Notes: a model not told the origin generated them from the sequence alone. 14,362 nucleotides of DNA from Actinomycetota bacterium (GCA_023475715.1 JAMCVO010000088.1:1199-15560), one strand, 5' to 3'; shown: positions 1 to 7,084, counted from the first letter of the stretch. Numbers and translations are program-made.

Positions 1-1
1 A

Positions 2-370
2 CTGCGGGCCCTCCTGTCTTTTTTAAACGGGGGGCTGGGAAATGAAAAGATTGCAAAGAATGAAAAGTTTATGAGATGCAAAAAGCTTATAAACATAGAA
101 GCGGGAGAAAATATAGCCTATATCGTTCCCCAAAAAGTCAGCGGCAAATCTGATGTTAATTTCAGGATAAGGGCAAGTATTCCGCTTAGAAATGCTTTTA
201 TAGAATTTTCAAATATCAGATTTAAGAAAAAAGTTAGATTTGTCAATCCCGGAGAGCTTATATACGCAAAAATGACTAAGGATGATTTTAAAAAATTTCC
301 GGAGTGCAAAGCAAAAACTGCACCAGACAGTATTAAAGTTTCTATTAAAAAAGAGGTGCAGGGTCAGTGA
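2..370 (+). CDS. FAD-dependent oxidoreductase (GlpA/TM1433-like), C-terminal fragment, 5'-truncated by window edge
   Basis: The frame is open from base 2, so the Met codon at 71 is internal and only the last ~122 residues are present. What remains looks like the C-terminal domain of the NAD(P)/FAD-dependent oxidoreductases encoded beside GlpA-type glycerol-3-phosphate dehydrogenases. The tell-tale stretch is IEAGENIAYIVPQ, then a V-N-F-R-I strand and a closing NPGE motif; relatives carry similar AG-x-x-x-x-Y-x-VPQ, FR and PGE signatures. The FAD and NAD binding domains lie outside the window. The stop overlaps the next gene by 4 bp (GTGA), the usual arrangement for this oxidoreductase and DUF1667. 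The partner gene supports the assignment more strongly than the short fragment does. Substrate unknown. Confidence 0.72.
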   Translation: MRALLSFLNGGLGNEKIAKNEKFMRCKKLINIEAGENIAYIVPQKVSGKSDVNFRIRASIPLRNAFIEFSNIRFKKKVRFVNPGELIYAKMTKDDFKKFPECKAKTAPDSIKVSIKKEVQGQ

Positions 371-732
371 AAAAGAAAATTACATGCATAACCTGCCCGA
401 TAGGCTGCTTGTTGGAAATAGATTATGACTCAATAAAAAAAAGAATAATTTCTCTTAAGGGCAATCAATGCAAAAAGGGCCATAAGTTTGCACAGGATGA
501 AATATTTGATCCAAAAAGAATTATGACCACAACAGTAAAGATAAATTCAAAGTTTTTTAAAAGGCTTCCTGTCAGAAGTAATATCCCTGCTCCCAAAGAC
601 ATGATTAAAAGAATGGTAAAAGAAATTAAAAAAATTCAAGTTACTATTCCTGTAAAGATGGGTGATACTCTTGCAATAAACTTTATGGATACCGGTGTAA
701 ACATCATTTCCAGCACAACCATAAAGAAATAA
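367..732 (+). CDS. DUF1667 family protein (putative Fe-S/redox accessory subunit)
   Basis: This is a 121-residue protein starting with GTG inside the stop of the preceding gene, so translation is probably coupled. It opens with C7-x2-C10-P-x-G-C14 and has a fourth cysteine at C35 in NQCKKG, a likely metal or Fe-S site. The C-terminal half (about 60-121) has the family's PxP...VPVK-like pattern, here RLPVRSNIPAPK and IPVKMGD. Length and layout match DUF1667 proteins, which usually follow a GlpA-like dehydrogenase and a FAD/NAD oxidoreductase. By analogy it may act in electron transfer with that complex, but no reaction is established for it. No membrane segment or signal peptide is visible. 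It appears intact and ends the upstream operon; 109 bp follow before the next coding remnant. Confidence 0.85.
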   Translation: MKKKITCITCPIGCLLEIDYDSIKKRIISLKGNQCKKGHKFAQDEIFDPKRIMTTTVKINSKFFKRLPVRSNIPAPKDMIKRMVKEIKKIQVTIPVKMGDTLAINFMDTGVNIISSTTIKK

Positions 733-841
733 TAAATCTAGGGGTAATATCCTTATCTGCTGATTAACAATTAATAACAACTCTGTTGGGTTGTAATAAA
801 ATAATAAAAGTATTTAAATGGTAAGTAAAAAGGATTGAAAT

Positions 842-1381
842 ATGCAAAAAATGAAATCACTGGTACTAAAATCACAAGGGAACCTTGAATTAATTGAAAG
901 AATAGTTCCGGAAATTACTTCAACAGAGGTTCTTGTCCGGATTAAGGCTGCAGCTATTTGTCATACAGATTTTGTTGTAATGGAAGGTCAGCATACCTCG
1001 GCAACTTACCCATGTATTTTGGGTCATGAGTTTTCCGGTGTAGTGCAAGAATGCGGTGCTGCTGTTGTAAATGTTAAAAAAGGAGATAAGGTAACGGCGA
1101 TGTCATACACTTACTGCGGGTTTTGTAATGCATGCAGGAAAGGCACGCATAATGCCTGTTTAGATATCAGGGGAATTCCTTTTCATATGGAGGGGGCCTT
1201 TCAGGAAAAGATAGCATTACCAGGTCTGATGTTATTTAAGTTTGGCGATGTATTAAGTTTTGAAGAAGCTTCTTTAACCGAATGTGCTGCAAACGGGTAT
1301 TCTTCAGTTGATAGGGCAAATATCACAGACGGGAGCCAGATATTGTTTTTAAATTTTAATTTTTTTGCTTTTAATAATTAA
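842..1381 (+). pseudogene. zinc-dependent alcohol dehydrogenase (MDR), truncated after the GroES-like domain
   Basis: This 179-codon frame encodes only the N-terminal half of a medium-chain dehydrogenase (normally ~340 residues). Zinc ligands are intact: catalytic C40 and H62-E63, and structural C92, C95, C98 and C106. Homology continues through EEASLTECAANGYSS to about residue 167 (GSQIL). At that point the first Rossmann strand and its GxGxxG should begin. Instead the frame enters an AT-rich, Phe/Asn-rich tail and stops. I found no dehydrogenase-like continuation in the 65 bp before the next gene, so a single frameshift does not explain it; the 3' half appears to be deleted. An RBS-like AGGAT precedes the start (another Met lies at 851), so a domain-only protein could still be made, though not a working dehydrogenase. 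It is not a recent copy of the full-length MDR gene at 10848. Confidence 0.78.
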
Positions 1382-1446
1382 AAATTGATTATAATGTTGG
1401 CAATCTTAAAAATGTTATAAAAAAGTATTATAAGGAAAGGATTAAA

Positions 1447-2376
1447 ATGTTTTTCAAAGACTATCAAACCGATATAGGTGTTGTATCATTTATGGCTTAT
1501 CCTGAAATAATAAAAGATGAACAATCAGCAGAAGAAAAAATTAAAAAATTAGTTTCAGATGAGTTTTTTTCTTTTATAGAAATTGCGCACATAAATGACG
1601 AAGAAATAAGAAAAAATGTTAAAAAAATCCTTGAAATTTCCAATATAAGGATTGGATTTGATGCACACACAGTTATACTATCAAATAATTTAAGCATAAA
1701 TGACAGGGATAATGATAAAAGACAGGAAGCAGTTAAAATTTTAAAGGAATTGATAGATGAAGCTTATTATATGGGCTCAGAAGGTTTTACAATACTTTCA
1801 GGCTTTAAACCTGATATTAATAATATAGAACATGAGCTGATTTTAGCTGTAGACTCGGTAAAGGTGTTGTGCGATTATTCTATAAAAAAGTCTAATGAAT
1901 TGAATAAAAAACCCATCGATATAATCATTGAGACTTTTGATGATAAGGAATATGCAAAAAACAGGTTGATAGGTCCTACAAAGATGGCTGTAGAGTTTGC
2001 AAAGGAAATCAGGGCTGATTTTGAAAATTTTGGTTTGGTATTGGATTTATCTCATCTGCCAATATTGGGAGAAAATTTTGACCAATCTCTCAAGCAGGCC
2101 AGGGAGTTTATAAAACTTATTCACATCGGTAATTGCATTATAAAAAATAAAAACCATCCTGCCTTTGGAGACAATCATCCAAGATTTTGTATAGACGGGG
2201 GAGAAAATAATATTGATGTGTTGGCTTCTTTCATCAAATCTTTAATTGGTATAAATTATTTTAAAGTACCCGGAAATACTCTGATACTTGAAGTTAAACC
2301 GCTGTCGGACGAGGATTCTGATGTAACAGTTGCAGGTTCAAAAAGAGCATTATTGGCTGCGATTTCCAGACTATAA
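1447..2376 (+). CDS. sugar phosphate isomerase/epimerase-like TIM barrel (xylose isomerase-like, AP endonuclease 2 superfamily)
   Basis: The 309-residue protein shows the (beta/alpha)8 pattern of xylose-isomerase-like enzymes, which interconvert sugars or keto-sugars at a divalent metal. Candidate metal and catalytic residues sit at strand ends in the expected order: E162 (IIIETFD), D200 and H203 (LVLDLSHLP), H226 (LIHIGNC) and E282 (LILEVKP). A conserved-looking FGDNHPRF loop near residues 238-245 probably shapes the substrate pocket. The ATG has a good upstream GGAAAGGA. Length (270-310) suits the superfamily. It stands alone between a broken dehydrogenase and the regulator gene and may be transcribed separately from the downstream cluster. 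IolE- or IolH-like dehydratases and tagatose/psicose epimerases share this fold, so the exact reaction is open. No signal peptide; cytoplasmic. Confidence 0.8.
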   Translation: MFFKDYQTDIGVVSFMAYPEIIKDEQSAEEKIKKLVSDEFFSFIEIAHINDEEIRKNVKKILEISNIRIGFDAHTVILSNNLSINDRDNDKRQEAVKILKELIDEAYYMGSEGFTILSGFKPDINNIEHELILAVDSVKVLCDYSIKKSNELNKKPIDIIIETFDDKEYAKNRLIGPTKMAVEFAKEIRADFENFGLVLDLSHLPILGENFDQSLKQAREFIKLIHIGNCIIKNKNHPAFGDNHPRFCIDGGENNIDVLASFIKSLIGINYFKVPGNTLILEVKPLSDEDSDVTVAGSKRALLAAISRL

Positions 2377-2390
2377 GGGGCCGGGCCTTA

Positions 2391-2438
2391 AGCTGTCTTC
2401 TTAAAAATTATTCAGATTACGGTTTTAGAGAAATTAAG
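2391..2438 (+). repeat. intergenic repeat copy 1 (related to 12653-12694)
   Basis: Just after the isomerase stop lies a sequence that shares ordered blocks with the gap upstream of the cyclase gene: GCTG, TTCTTAAAAA, TATTCA (here TTATTCA), TTACGGT and AAATTAAG. The second copy lacks about 7 bases between the last two blocks. Both copies follow the last gene of a unit and precede a control region. AT-richness raises the chance of coincidental similarity, but the shared order and the non-AT cores (GCTG, ACGG) argue for relatedness. Function unknown. Confidence 0.5.
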
Positions 2439-2457
2439 ATTTTCAAGTTAAATCTTA
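2435..2457. repeat. perfect 8-bp inverted repeat upstream of the GntR gene
   Basis: TAAGATTT (2435-2442) and its exact reverse complement AAATCTTA (2450-2457) flank a 7-base spacer. No T-run follows, so it is a poor intrinsic terminator. Its position about 50 bp upstream of a predicted promoter makes a protein-binding operator possible. A chance AT-rich hairpin cannot be excluded. Confidence 0.4.
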
Positions 2458-2504
2458 CCCGGAAACAATACAATATTAATCACAGTAAGAGAATTATTAA
2501 ATAC

Positions 2505-2532
2505 TTGATAATTATTTCGGATACGATATACT
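2505..2532 (+). promoter_or_regulatory. predicted sigma-70 promoter for the GntR gene
   Basis: TTGATA (2505-2510), a 16-base spacer and TATACT (2527-2532) form a good sigma-70-type promoter. The -35 box coincides with a TTG that a longest-frame gene call would take as the regulator's start, which argues that translation begins downstream. The related blocks ACGATAT and CGATATC (2523-2543) flank the -10 and could be an autoregulatory site, but this is inference. Confidence 0.5.
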
Positions 2533-2570
2533 ATACACGATATCTTAATACAAAAATGAAAGATAATAAT

Positions 2571-3266
2571 ATGAATAAAAATAAGGAATATGTAATTAAT
2601 CGTTATAGGTTAGTAGACCAGGCTTACAATATAATCAAGAGCCTGATTTTCAGTGGAGAAATATGTTCCGGGGAAGAAGTTTCTGTAGATGGGCTTGCTA
2701 GAAAACTTGGAATAAGCAAGACACCAGTCAGGGAAGCATTAAATAAATTAATAGGTGAAGGCCTGATGGTAACTACCGGTAAAAATAAAATAAAAATAAT
2801 TGAGTTGACTTTAGAGGAAATATCGAATATTTGTGATCTTCGAAATGTTTTGGAAGTTTTAGCCCTAAAGGAAGGTTTTTTAAAAATATCAAGGGAAAAG
2901 TTATTGGAAAACCTGAAAATGATAAAAGAGTGTAAAAAAGATCTGGAAAATGGCAAGACAAAAAAATACCACACAACGGATAATATTCTTCATGAAATGA
3001 TTATTGATTCTACCGATAACAAATGGTTAATACAGACAATAATGCAGCTAAGGAACTTAATAGATATTGTCAGGCTCAGCTATCCTTCATTGGACCGATT
3101 TAAAATAGCAATTGACGAGCATATCAATATAATTGAGGCAATTACAAGTGAAGATAAAGAAAACTCTTTAAAAAATCTTACCCTGCACCTGGAAAACATT
3201 AAAAACCGGACTATTGATGCCTTTAATAATAAAAACAAAAATACTCCAGCAAATAGCAAAGAATAA
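2571..3266 (+). CDS. GntR family transcriptional regulator, FCD (FadR-type) ligand-binding domain
   Basis: The N-terminal winged helix-turn-helix (about residues 8-75 from this start) contains the GntR signature: an SGE-x-C-x-G-E-x-V wing entry, LARKLGISKTPVREALNKL as recognition helix, and GL. The rest is an all-helical FCD domain. Its metal/ligand residues appear as D137 and H141 (TDNILHE), H184 (DEHINII) and H206 (LTLHLEN). FCD regulators usually repress catabolic operons and release DNA on binding a carboxylate or sugar-acid effector. The frame extends up to a TTG at 2505, but that TTG doubles as the -35 box of a predicted promoter. ATG 2571 has a weak GAAAGA upstream and gives 231 residues, typical for the family; ATG 2556 is an alternative. 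It lies directly before the catabolic genes in the same direction and is the only regulator here, so it is their likely controller. Confidence 0.88.
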   Translation: MNKNKEYVINRYRLVDQAYNIIKSLIFSGEICSGEEVSVDGLARKLGISKTPVREALNKLIGEGLMVTTGKNKIKIIELTLEEISNICDLRNVLEVLALKEGFLKISREKLLENLKMIKECKKDLENGKTKKYHTTDNILHEMIIDSTDNKWLIQTIMQLRNLIDIVRLSYPSLDRFKIAIDEHINIIEAITSEDKENSLKNLTLHLENIKNRTIDAFNNKNKNTPANSKE

Positions 3267-3380
3267 GTAAAGTATGATTTGAGCAAGAGCTATTGCAAAA
3301 TGATTGAAAGTTTTAATTATATTATTAATTATTTAGTAATATTTTTTATAATAATTTTTATTAAAGGCTAAGGAAACATT

Positions 3381-4196
3381 ATGAATAATTTATTCAAGCT
3401 CATAGAGGAAAAAGGATATGTAAATATTATAAATAATAAGAATTCCTCTCTAACTTATCTTGTCTTAGACCGTATATTTTTAGATGCCGGGAAAAAATTA
3501 GAGCATGAATTTACAGATGTTGAATCAACATTTATTTTACAGGCAGGTGATTTTAAAGCAAGCGTTGAAAGTAAAAATGGGAAAGTCTTAAGAGATATTA
3601 CAGGTTCAAGGTCAAATGTATTTAGCGAATCTCCAACTGTTATATATATCCCTCCCCAAAGCAAAATAATAATAGAAACCAATCAGGGTTTGGACGCTTT
3701 GATATATAGTTCACCTTCCGAAGAGAACGGTTGTCCTCTTTATATAAAACCAACTGATATTGTCGAATCAGTAAGAGGGGCTCTAAACTGGAAAAGAAAA
3801 GTCAGAGTAATTTTTGGACCTCAATCAGAAACAAACAATATAATAATTGGCGAGTCGGTATCAGTTCCCGGGGGATGGATTGGTTTTCCACCTCACAAGC
3901 ATGATACAGAGGGCATGAATGAATACCCCCTTGATGAAATTTACTTTTTTAAAGTAACGGGACCTCATGGTGCATATGCCCTTCACCATACTTATGACTC
4001 TGATAAAAAATTTGAAGAACACTATACAATAGATAAAGATTCAGCTATTGCCATACCCAAAGGATTTCATACTACCCTTGCAGTTCCCGGATGCAGATTA
4101 TATATGCTGTGGGGTTTGGCGGGGGAAAAGAAAATATATAAGCTATCTTTTGATGAAAGATTTACCTGGTTAAATGATGCTGAAACACTTTTTTAA
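3381..4196 (+). CDS. iolB: 5-deoxy-glucuronate isomerase-like protein (IolB/KduI cupin family)
   Basis: The 271-residue, two-lobed cupin matches IolB in length and in its C-terminal core. It has GWIGFPPHKHD (H172, H174), then PLDEIYFFK with E186, Y-x-I-x-x-D-x-A-x-x-IPKGFH with H230, and CRLYMLWGLAG near the end. H172, H174, E186 and H230 form the expected metal site. IolB converts 5-deoxy-D-glucuronate to 2-deoxy-5-keto-D-gluconate in myo-inositol breakdown. No other recognisable iol gene (kinase, aldolase, ThDP hydrolase or inositol dehydrogenase) is seen in the window, so the true substrate may be another uronate-like aldehyde; KduI is a structural cousin. It is the first catabolic gene after the regulator, preceded by 114 bp of very AT-rich DNA and a TAAGGAAA ribosome site. 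Symbol reflects family, not proven function. Confidence 0.8.
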   Translation: MNNLFKLIEEKGYVNIINNKNSSLTYLVLDRIFLDAGKKLEHEFTDVESTFILQAGDFKASVESKNGKVLRDITGSRSNVFSESPTVIYIPPQSKIIIETNQGLDALIYSSPSEENGCPLYIKPTDIVESVRGALNWKRKVRVIFGPQSETNNIIIGESVSVPGGWIGFPPHKHDTEGMNEYPLDEIYFFKVTGPHGAYALHHTYDSDKKFEEHYTIDKDSAIAIPKGFHTTLAVPGCRLYMLWGLAGEKKIYKLSFDERFTWLNDAETLF

Positions 4197-4348
4197 TTTT
4201 ATTTTAATAAATTAAATCATTAATTAAAGAAGAAGTCTGAAAGAAAATCAAATTGGCAATATATATTTATAAAAGAAAATAGGCTTAAGGACAATAGTTT
4301 TTCATCCCGTTTTGTGCCTTGAGCGAAGCGAAAGGAATGGTTATAAAA

Positions 4349-5170
4349 ATGAAAAATAATGTTAACAATAAGTCTTATTGGTGGCAATACTTAAGCTGGG
4401 AAGAAGTTGTTGAGCACTCAAAAAAGTGCGATGTCGCAATATTGCCCCTGGGTTCCATAGAGCAGCATGGTCCGCATCTTCCTACTGGACATGATACCTT
4501 GCAGCTCTTTCCCATACTGGAAAAAGTTGCAGAAAAAACAGATGCAATGCTCTTGCCATGCCCCTGGTATGGAGCACATCCTCATCATCACCATAACTTT
4601 CCGGGCACAATACCACTGGCAAATGATACTTTAAGAGCATTAATCAAGGATGTAATCCGGGGTGCTTCCAAGGCAGGGTACAATAAATTTATTTTGTTTT
4701 TTGGACATGGTCAAGCTTTTGTAACTAACTATACCGTTCAGGAACTGGGATTGGAAGGATATTTTGTTCTCTCTGTAATGTTCCAGAATATGGTAAAGGA
4801 TATACATTTTAAAATTTTCGATACACCATTCTGGCATGCAGATGAAGCGGAGACTTCGATTGGACTGTATTGTTTCCCGGAATATGTCGACATGAGTAAA
4901 GCTGTCAAAGAAACCGGGACCCCATTGCTGGATAGCAAATTTGTCAGCAATCCCTCAGAGTCAGCTTCTTCAAAACCCTTACGATTTGATGAAGGGACTG
5001 TGAGTACCCCTGAATATAGGGATTTAAAACATGGAGTGATTGGAGATCCTACCTTAGCTACGGTAAAAAAAGGAGAAAAGTACTGCACGGCGATTATAGA
5101 CCGTACCATTGAATTGGTTAATTATATAAAGAAAAAATATCCTGCAGGTGTAAAGATAAAAACAAATTAA
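4349..5170 (+). CDS. creatininase family (creatinine amidohydrolase-like) metal hydrolase
   Basis: The family signature LPLGSIEQHGPHLPTGHD gives metal ligands E38, H40 and D49 (numbered from this ATG), and FPGT follows a His-rich GAHPHHHH loop. The later HADEAETS (H163, E168) corresponds to the family's HAGExETS. The usual NGHGGN block is altered to FGHGQA (H120 kept, both Asn lost), so it may not be a classical creatininase. Members hydrolyse cyclic amides or amides, including creatininase, FAPy deformylase and mycofactocin MftE. The frame can be extended to TTG 4319 or ATG 4337, but the only Shine-Dalgarno (AAAGGA, 4331-4336) sits 12 bases before ATG 4349, which is preferred. A ring- or amide-opening role in the surrounding catabolic locus is inferred. 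Soluble, with no signal peptide. Confidence 0.85.
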   Translation: MKNNVNNKSYWWQYLSWEEVVEHSKKCDVAILPLGSIEQHGPHLPTGHDTLQLFPILEKVAEKTDAMLLPCPWYGAHPHHHHNFPGTIPLANDTLRALIKDVIRGASKAGYNKFILFFGHGQAFVTNYTVQELGLEGYFVLSVMFQNMVKDIHFKIFDTPFWHADEAETSIGLYCFPEYVDMSKAVKETGTPLLDSKFVSNPSESASSKPLRFDEGTVSTPEYRDLKHGVIGDPTLATVKKGEKYCTAIIDRTIELVNYIKKKYPAGVKIKTN

Positions 5171-5230
5171 CCAAAATATATTATTGCCAAATGTTTATTA
5201 ATTAATAAAAAGTATTTAAAAAGGAAAATA

Positions 5231-5965
5231 ATGATGTTTCCCACACAGATTTTAACTAAAGGTCAACTAAATGAATTGAAAAAGTTTGATACTCCGACTA
5301 TATGTAATACTATTGAAAGTTTTAATGTTAGAAAAAACACAGAAGGGTTTATGAAGCCTGAGATTAAATGTATTATTCAATATAAGGAACCAATAATAGG
5401 ATATGCATTTACAGCTAAGATTTCTGCAACTGGTCCAGCTACCGACGAGCAAAAGAAGCTTTTAACACCTTATTACAAAAAGTTATCTGAATTTGCTGCT
5501 CCCATAATAATGGTTATAGAGGATATAGATAAAGAACCAATAGGATCTTTTTGGGGTGGTGTAAATGCCTCTATACATATGGCTCTTGGGTGTATTGGGG
5601 TTATTACTAATGGTGGTGTCAGGGATTTGGCAGAGACAGAGAATATTGGTTTCAGGTATTTTGCGAGCAATGTTTTAGTTTCACATGCATATGTGCACAT
5701 AACTGAAATAGATTGTCCTGTAAATGTCGGAGGTTTGAAAATAGAACCAGGAGATCTTCTTCACGCAGACAGGCATGGTGTAGCCCTGATCCCGCATGAG
5801 ATAGCCCCTGAGCTGGCTCAAGCTTGCCGTGAAGTCCAGGAGGCAGAAAATATTGTAATCGATGAATGTAATAAAAGAATAGGTAAAGGTATTGATATAT
5901 CTTATCTTCAAGAATTAAGACAAAAAATGTACAAACTCAGGGACCGCAAAAGAGGTCGGGAGTAA
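5231..5965 (+). CDS. RraA family protein (4-hydroxy-4-methyl-2-oxoglutarate aldolase-like)
   Basis: The 244-residue protein has the RraA/HMG-aldolase core: a DTPTICNTIE start, GSFWGGVNASIHMALGCIG, then the hallmark NGGVRD with R131-D132. A following PGDLLHADRHGV (D180) precedes the terminal helices. In class II pyruvate aldolases of this fold the Arg-Asp pair and the GxxxG loop bind pyruvate/oxaloacetate and Mg. Such proteins act as HMG/CHA aldolases or oxaloacetate decarboxylases, while others inhibit RNase E. Placement between a creatininase-like hydrolase and a 2-hydroxyacid dehydrogenase favours the metabolic role. The C-terminal Lys/Arg-rich helix (about 215-244) is longer than in short RraA proteins. 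The ribosome site is AAGGAAAA; ATG 5231 and ATG 5234 are adjacent and both usable. Reaction unproven; family call firm. Confidence 0.85.
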   Translation: MMFPTQILTKGQLNELKKFDTPTICNTIESFNVRKNTEGFMKPEIKCIIQYKEPIIGYAFTAKISATGPATDEQKKLLTPYYKKLSEFAAPIIMVIEDIDKEPIGSFWGGVNASIHMALGCIGVITNGGVRDLAETENIGFRYFASNVLVSHAYVHITEIDCPVNVGGLKIEPGDLLHADRHGVALIPHEIAPELAQACREVQEAENIVIDECNKRIGKGIDISYLQELRQKMYKLRDRKRGRE

Positions 5966-5990
5966 TATTTTATTAATTCGAGTAATTGAT

Positions 5991-6029
5991 TTGAGTTCGT
6001 TTATAAAATTTTCAGTTTTATAAGCTCAA
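5991..6029. repeat. imperfect inverted repeat between the RraA-like and hydroxyacid dehydrogenase genes
   Basis: An inner perfect 8-bp stem, TTATAAAA (6001-6008) with TTTTATAA (6016-6023), encloses a 7-base loop. An outer TTGAG (5991-5995) pairs with CTCAA (6025-6029) across an asymmetric internal loop. A run of six T occurs about 11 bases downstream (6040-6045), too far for a textbook intrinsic terminator. It may partly terminate transcription, process the transcript or bind a regulator. Confidence 0.4.
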
Positions 6030-6118
6030 GATTTCATAATTTTTTATACTTTAGCTGATTATTAAAAGGAATTGATTGTGTTGCTAAAGTATACACGTGA
6101 ACATTGAAGAAAATAAAT

Positions 6119-7084
6119 ATGGGGAAAATCAAAAAAGTTCTTATCACGCAGCCTATCCATGAAGAGGGGATCAAGCTTCTGGAGAAGGAAGTAAAAGTGA
6201 TTATGGCTTCAGGTTTTGATGAAAAGACTTTAATCAAGGAATCAGCAGATTGTGATGGCATACTTGTTAGAACAGCAATCATATCGGGAAAGGTAATTGA
6301 AAACGCACTTAAGCTCAAGGTAATAGGCAGGCATGGAGTCGGTGTTGATAATATAGATTTAGAGATGGCCACAAGAAAAGGAGTCGCAGTTGTAAATGCG
6401 CCTGACTCTAATATTGATTCTGTTGCAGAACATGTTTTGGGTATGATTCTTGCTCTGGCCAAGAACTTTGTAAAGATGGATAAAGAAATACGTCGAGGAA
6501 GATATGAACTGAGGAATAAGATAATTGGAATGGAGATTAAAGATAAAATAGTTGGAATAATCGGGCTTGGCAATATTGGTATGGCTGTGGCTAAAAAACT
6601 CAAAGCTCTCGAAGTAAAAATTATTGCTTACGATCCTTGTGTAAAGCCCTCTAGTATTATGGATAACAAGATGGATCTTGTTAGTAATTTAAATAAAATA
6701 TACTCGGATTCGGATATAGTTACAGTTCATGTTCCATTGACTGAAAATACAATAGGTATGATTGGAAAAGAAGAATTTAAAAAAATGAAAAAAAGTGCTT
6801 TTTTTATAAATACTTCACGAGGTCAGATCATAGACGAGATTGCATTATGCGATGCTTTAATGAAAGGAGAAATAAGAGGCGCAGCTCTTGATGTTTTTAT
6901 TAAAGAGCCACCATCTATTAATAATCCATTATTTAAGCTTGAAAACATTATTCTTTCTCCTCACAATGCAGCATTGACTGAAGAGGCCATGATTAAAATG
7001 GCAACACATTCTGCACAGGGAATACTTGATTATCTTAATGGTAAAATACCTAAATATTTTGTTAATCCAGAGGTTTTAGGGTAA
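6119..7084 (+). CDS. D-2-hydroxyacid dehydrogenase (phosphoglycerate dehydrogenase-like)
   Basis: A 321-residue short form of the D-isomer 2-hydroxyacid dehydrogenase family, which interconverts a 2-hydroxy acid and a 2-keto acid with NAD(P). Visible features: VGVDNIDL and NAPDSNIDSVAEH in the catalytic half, the dinucleotide loop GLGNIG (149-154), and the triad R234 (NTSRGQIIDE), E263 (DVFIKEPP) and H282 (SPHNAALTEEA). It lacks the C-terminal ACT/ASB domains of long SerA proteins, so serine biosynthesis is not the only option. A role on a hydroxy or keto acid made by the neighbouring RraA-like enzyme is plausible. The frame also allows TTG 6104. The best Shine-Dalgarno nearby (AAAAGGA, 6064-6070) instead fits a 9-codon GTG mini-frame (6078-6107), possibly a coupled leader. 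Start uncertain by five codons. Confidence 0.87.
   Translation: MGKIKKVLITQPIHEEGIKLLEKEVKVIMASGFDEKTLIKESADCDGILVRTAIISGKVIENALKLKVIGRHGVGVDNIDLEMATRKGVAVVNAPDSNIDSVAEHVLGMILALAKNFVKMDKEIRRGRYELRNKIIGMEIKDKIVGIIGLGNIGMAVAKKLKALEVKIIAYDPCVKPSSIMDNKMDLVSNLNKIYSDSDIVTVHVPLTENTIGMIGKEEFKKMKKSAFFINTSRGQIIDEIALCDALMKGEIRGAALDVFIKEPPSINNPLFKLENIILSPHNAALTEEAMIKMATHSAQGILDYLNGKIPKYFVNPEVLG

Noticed and set aside
118..309. 63-codon hydrophobic frame on the - strand
   Set aside because: Antisense to the oxidoreductase C-terminal domain; the apparent hydrophobicity comes from reading AT-rich coding sequence backwards.
733..800. Weak hairpins (AGGGGTAATATCCTT; ACAAC with GTTGT) after the DUF1667 gene
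   Set aside because: Stems are short or rely on G-T pairs, and no T-run follows, so a terminator cannot be supported.
842..1381. Idea that the truncated dehydrogenase is a partial duplicate of the intact MDR at 10848
   Set aside because: Beyond the shared zinc-ligand framework the two sequences differ throughout, so they are distant family members.
3301..3370. AT-only palindromic stretch upstream of the IolB-like gene with a TATAAT-like hexamer
   Set aside because: No acceptable -35 at 16-18 bases spacing; almost any A/T run gives such matches.
6064..6107. AAAAGGA plus a 9-codon GTG mini-frame before the hydroxyacid dehydrogenase
   Set aside because: Too short to call as a gene; noted in the dehydrogenase entry as a possible coupled leader only.
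6034..6603. 189-codon open frame on the - strand
   Set aside because: It lies antisense to the hydroxyacid dehydrogenase; its translation is rich in Ser/Ile/Leu/Pro without any family motif, typical of an antisense shadow in AT-rich coding DNA.
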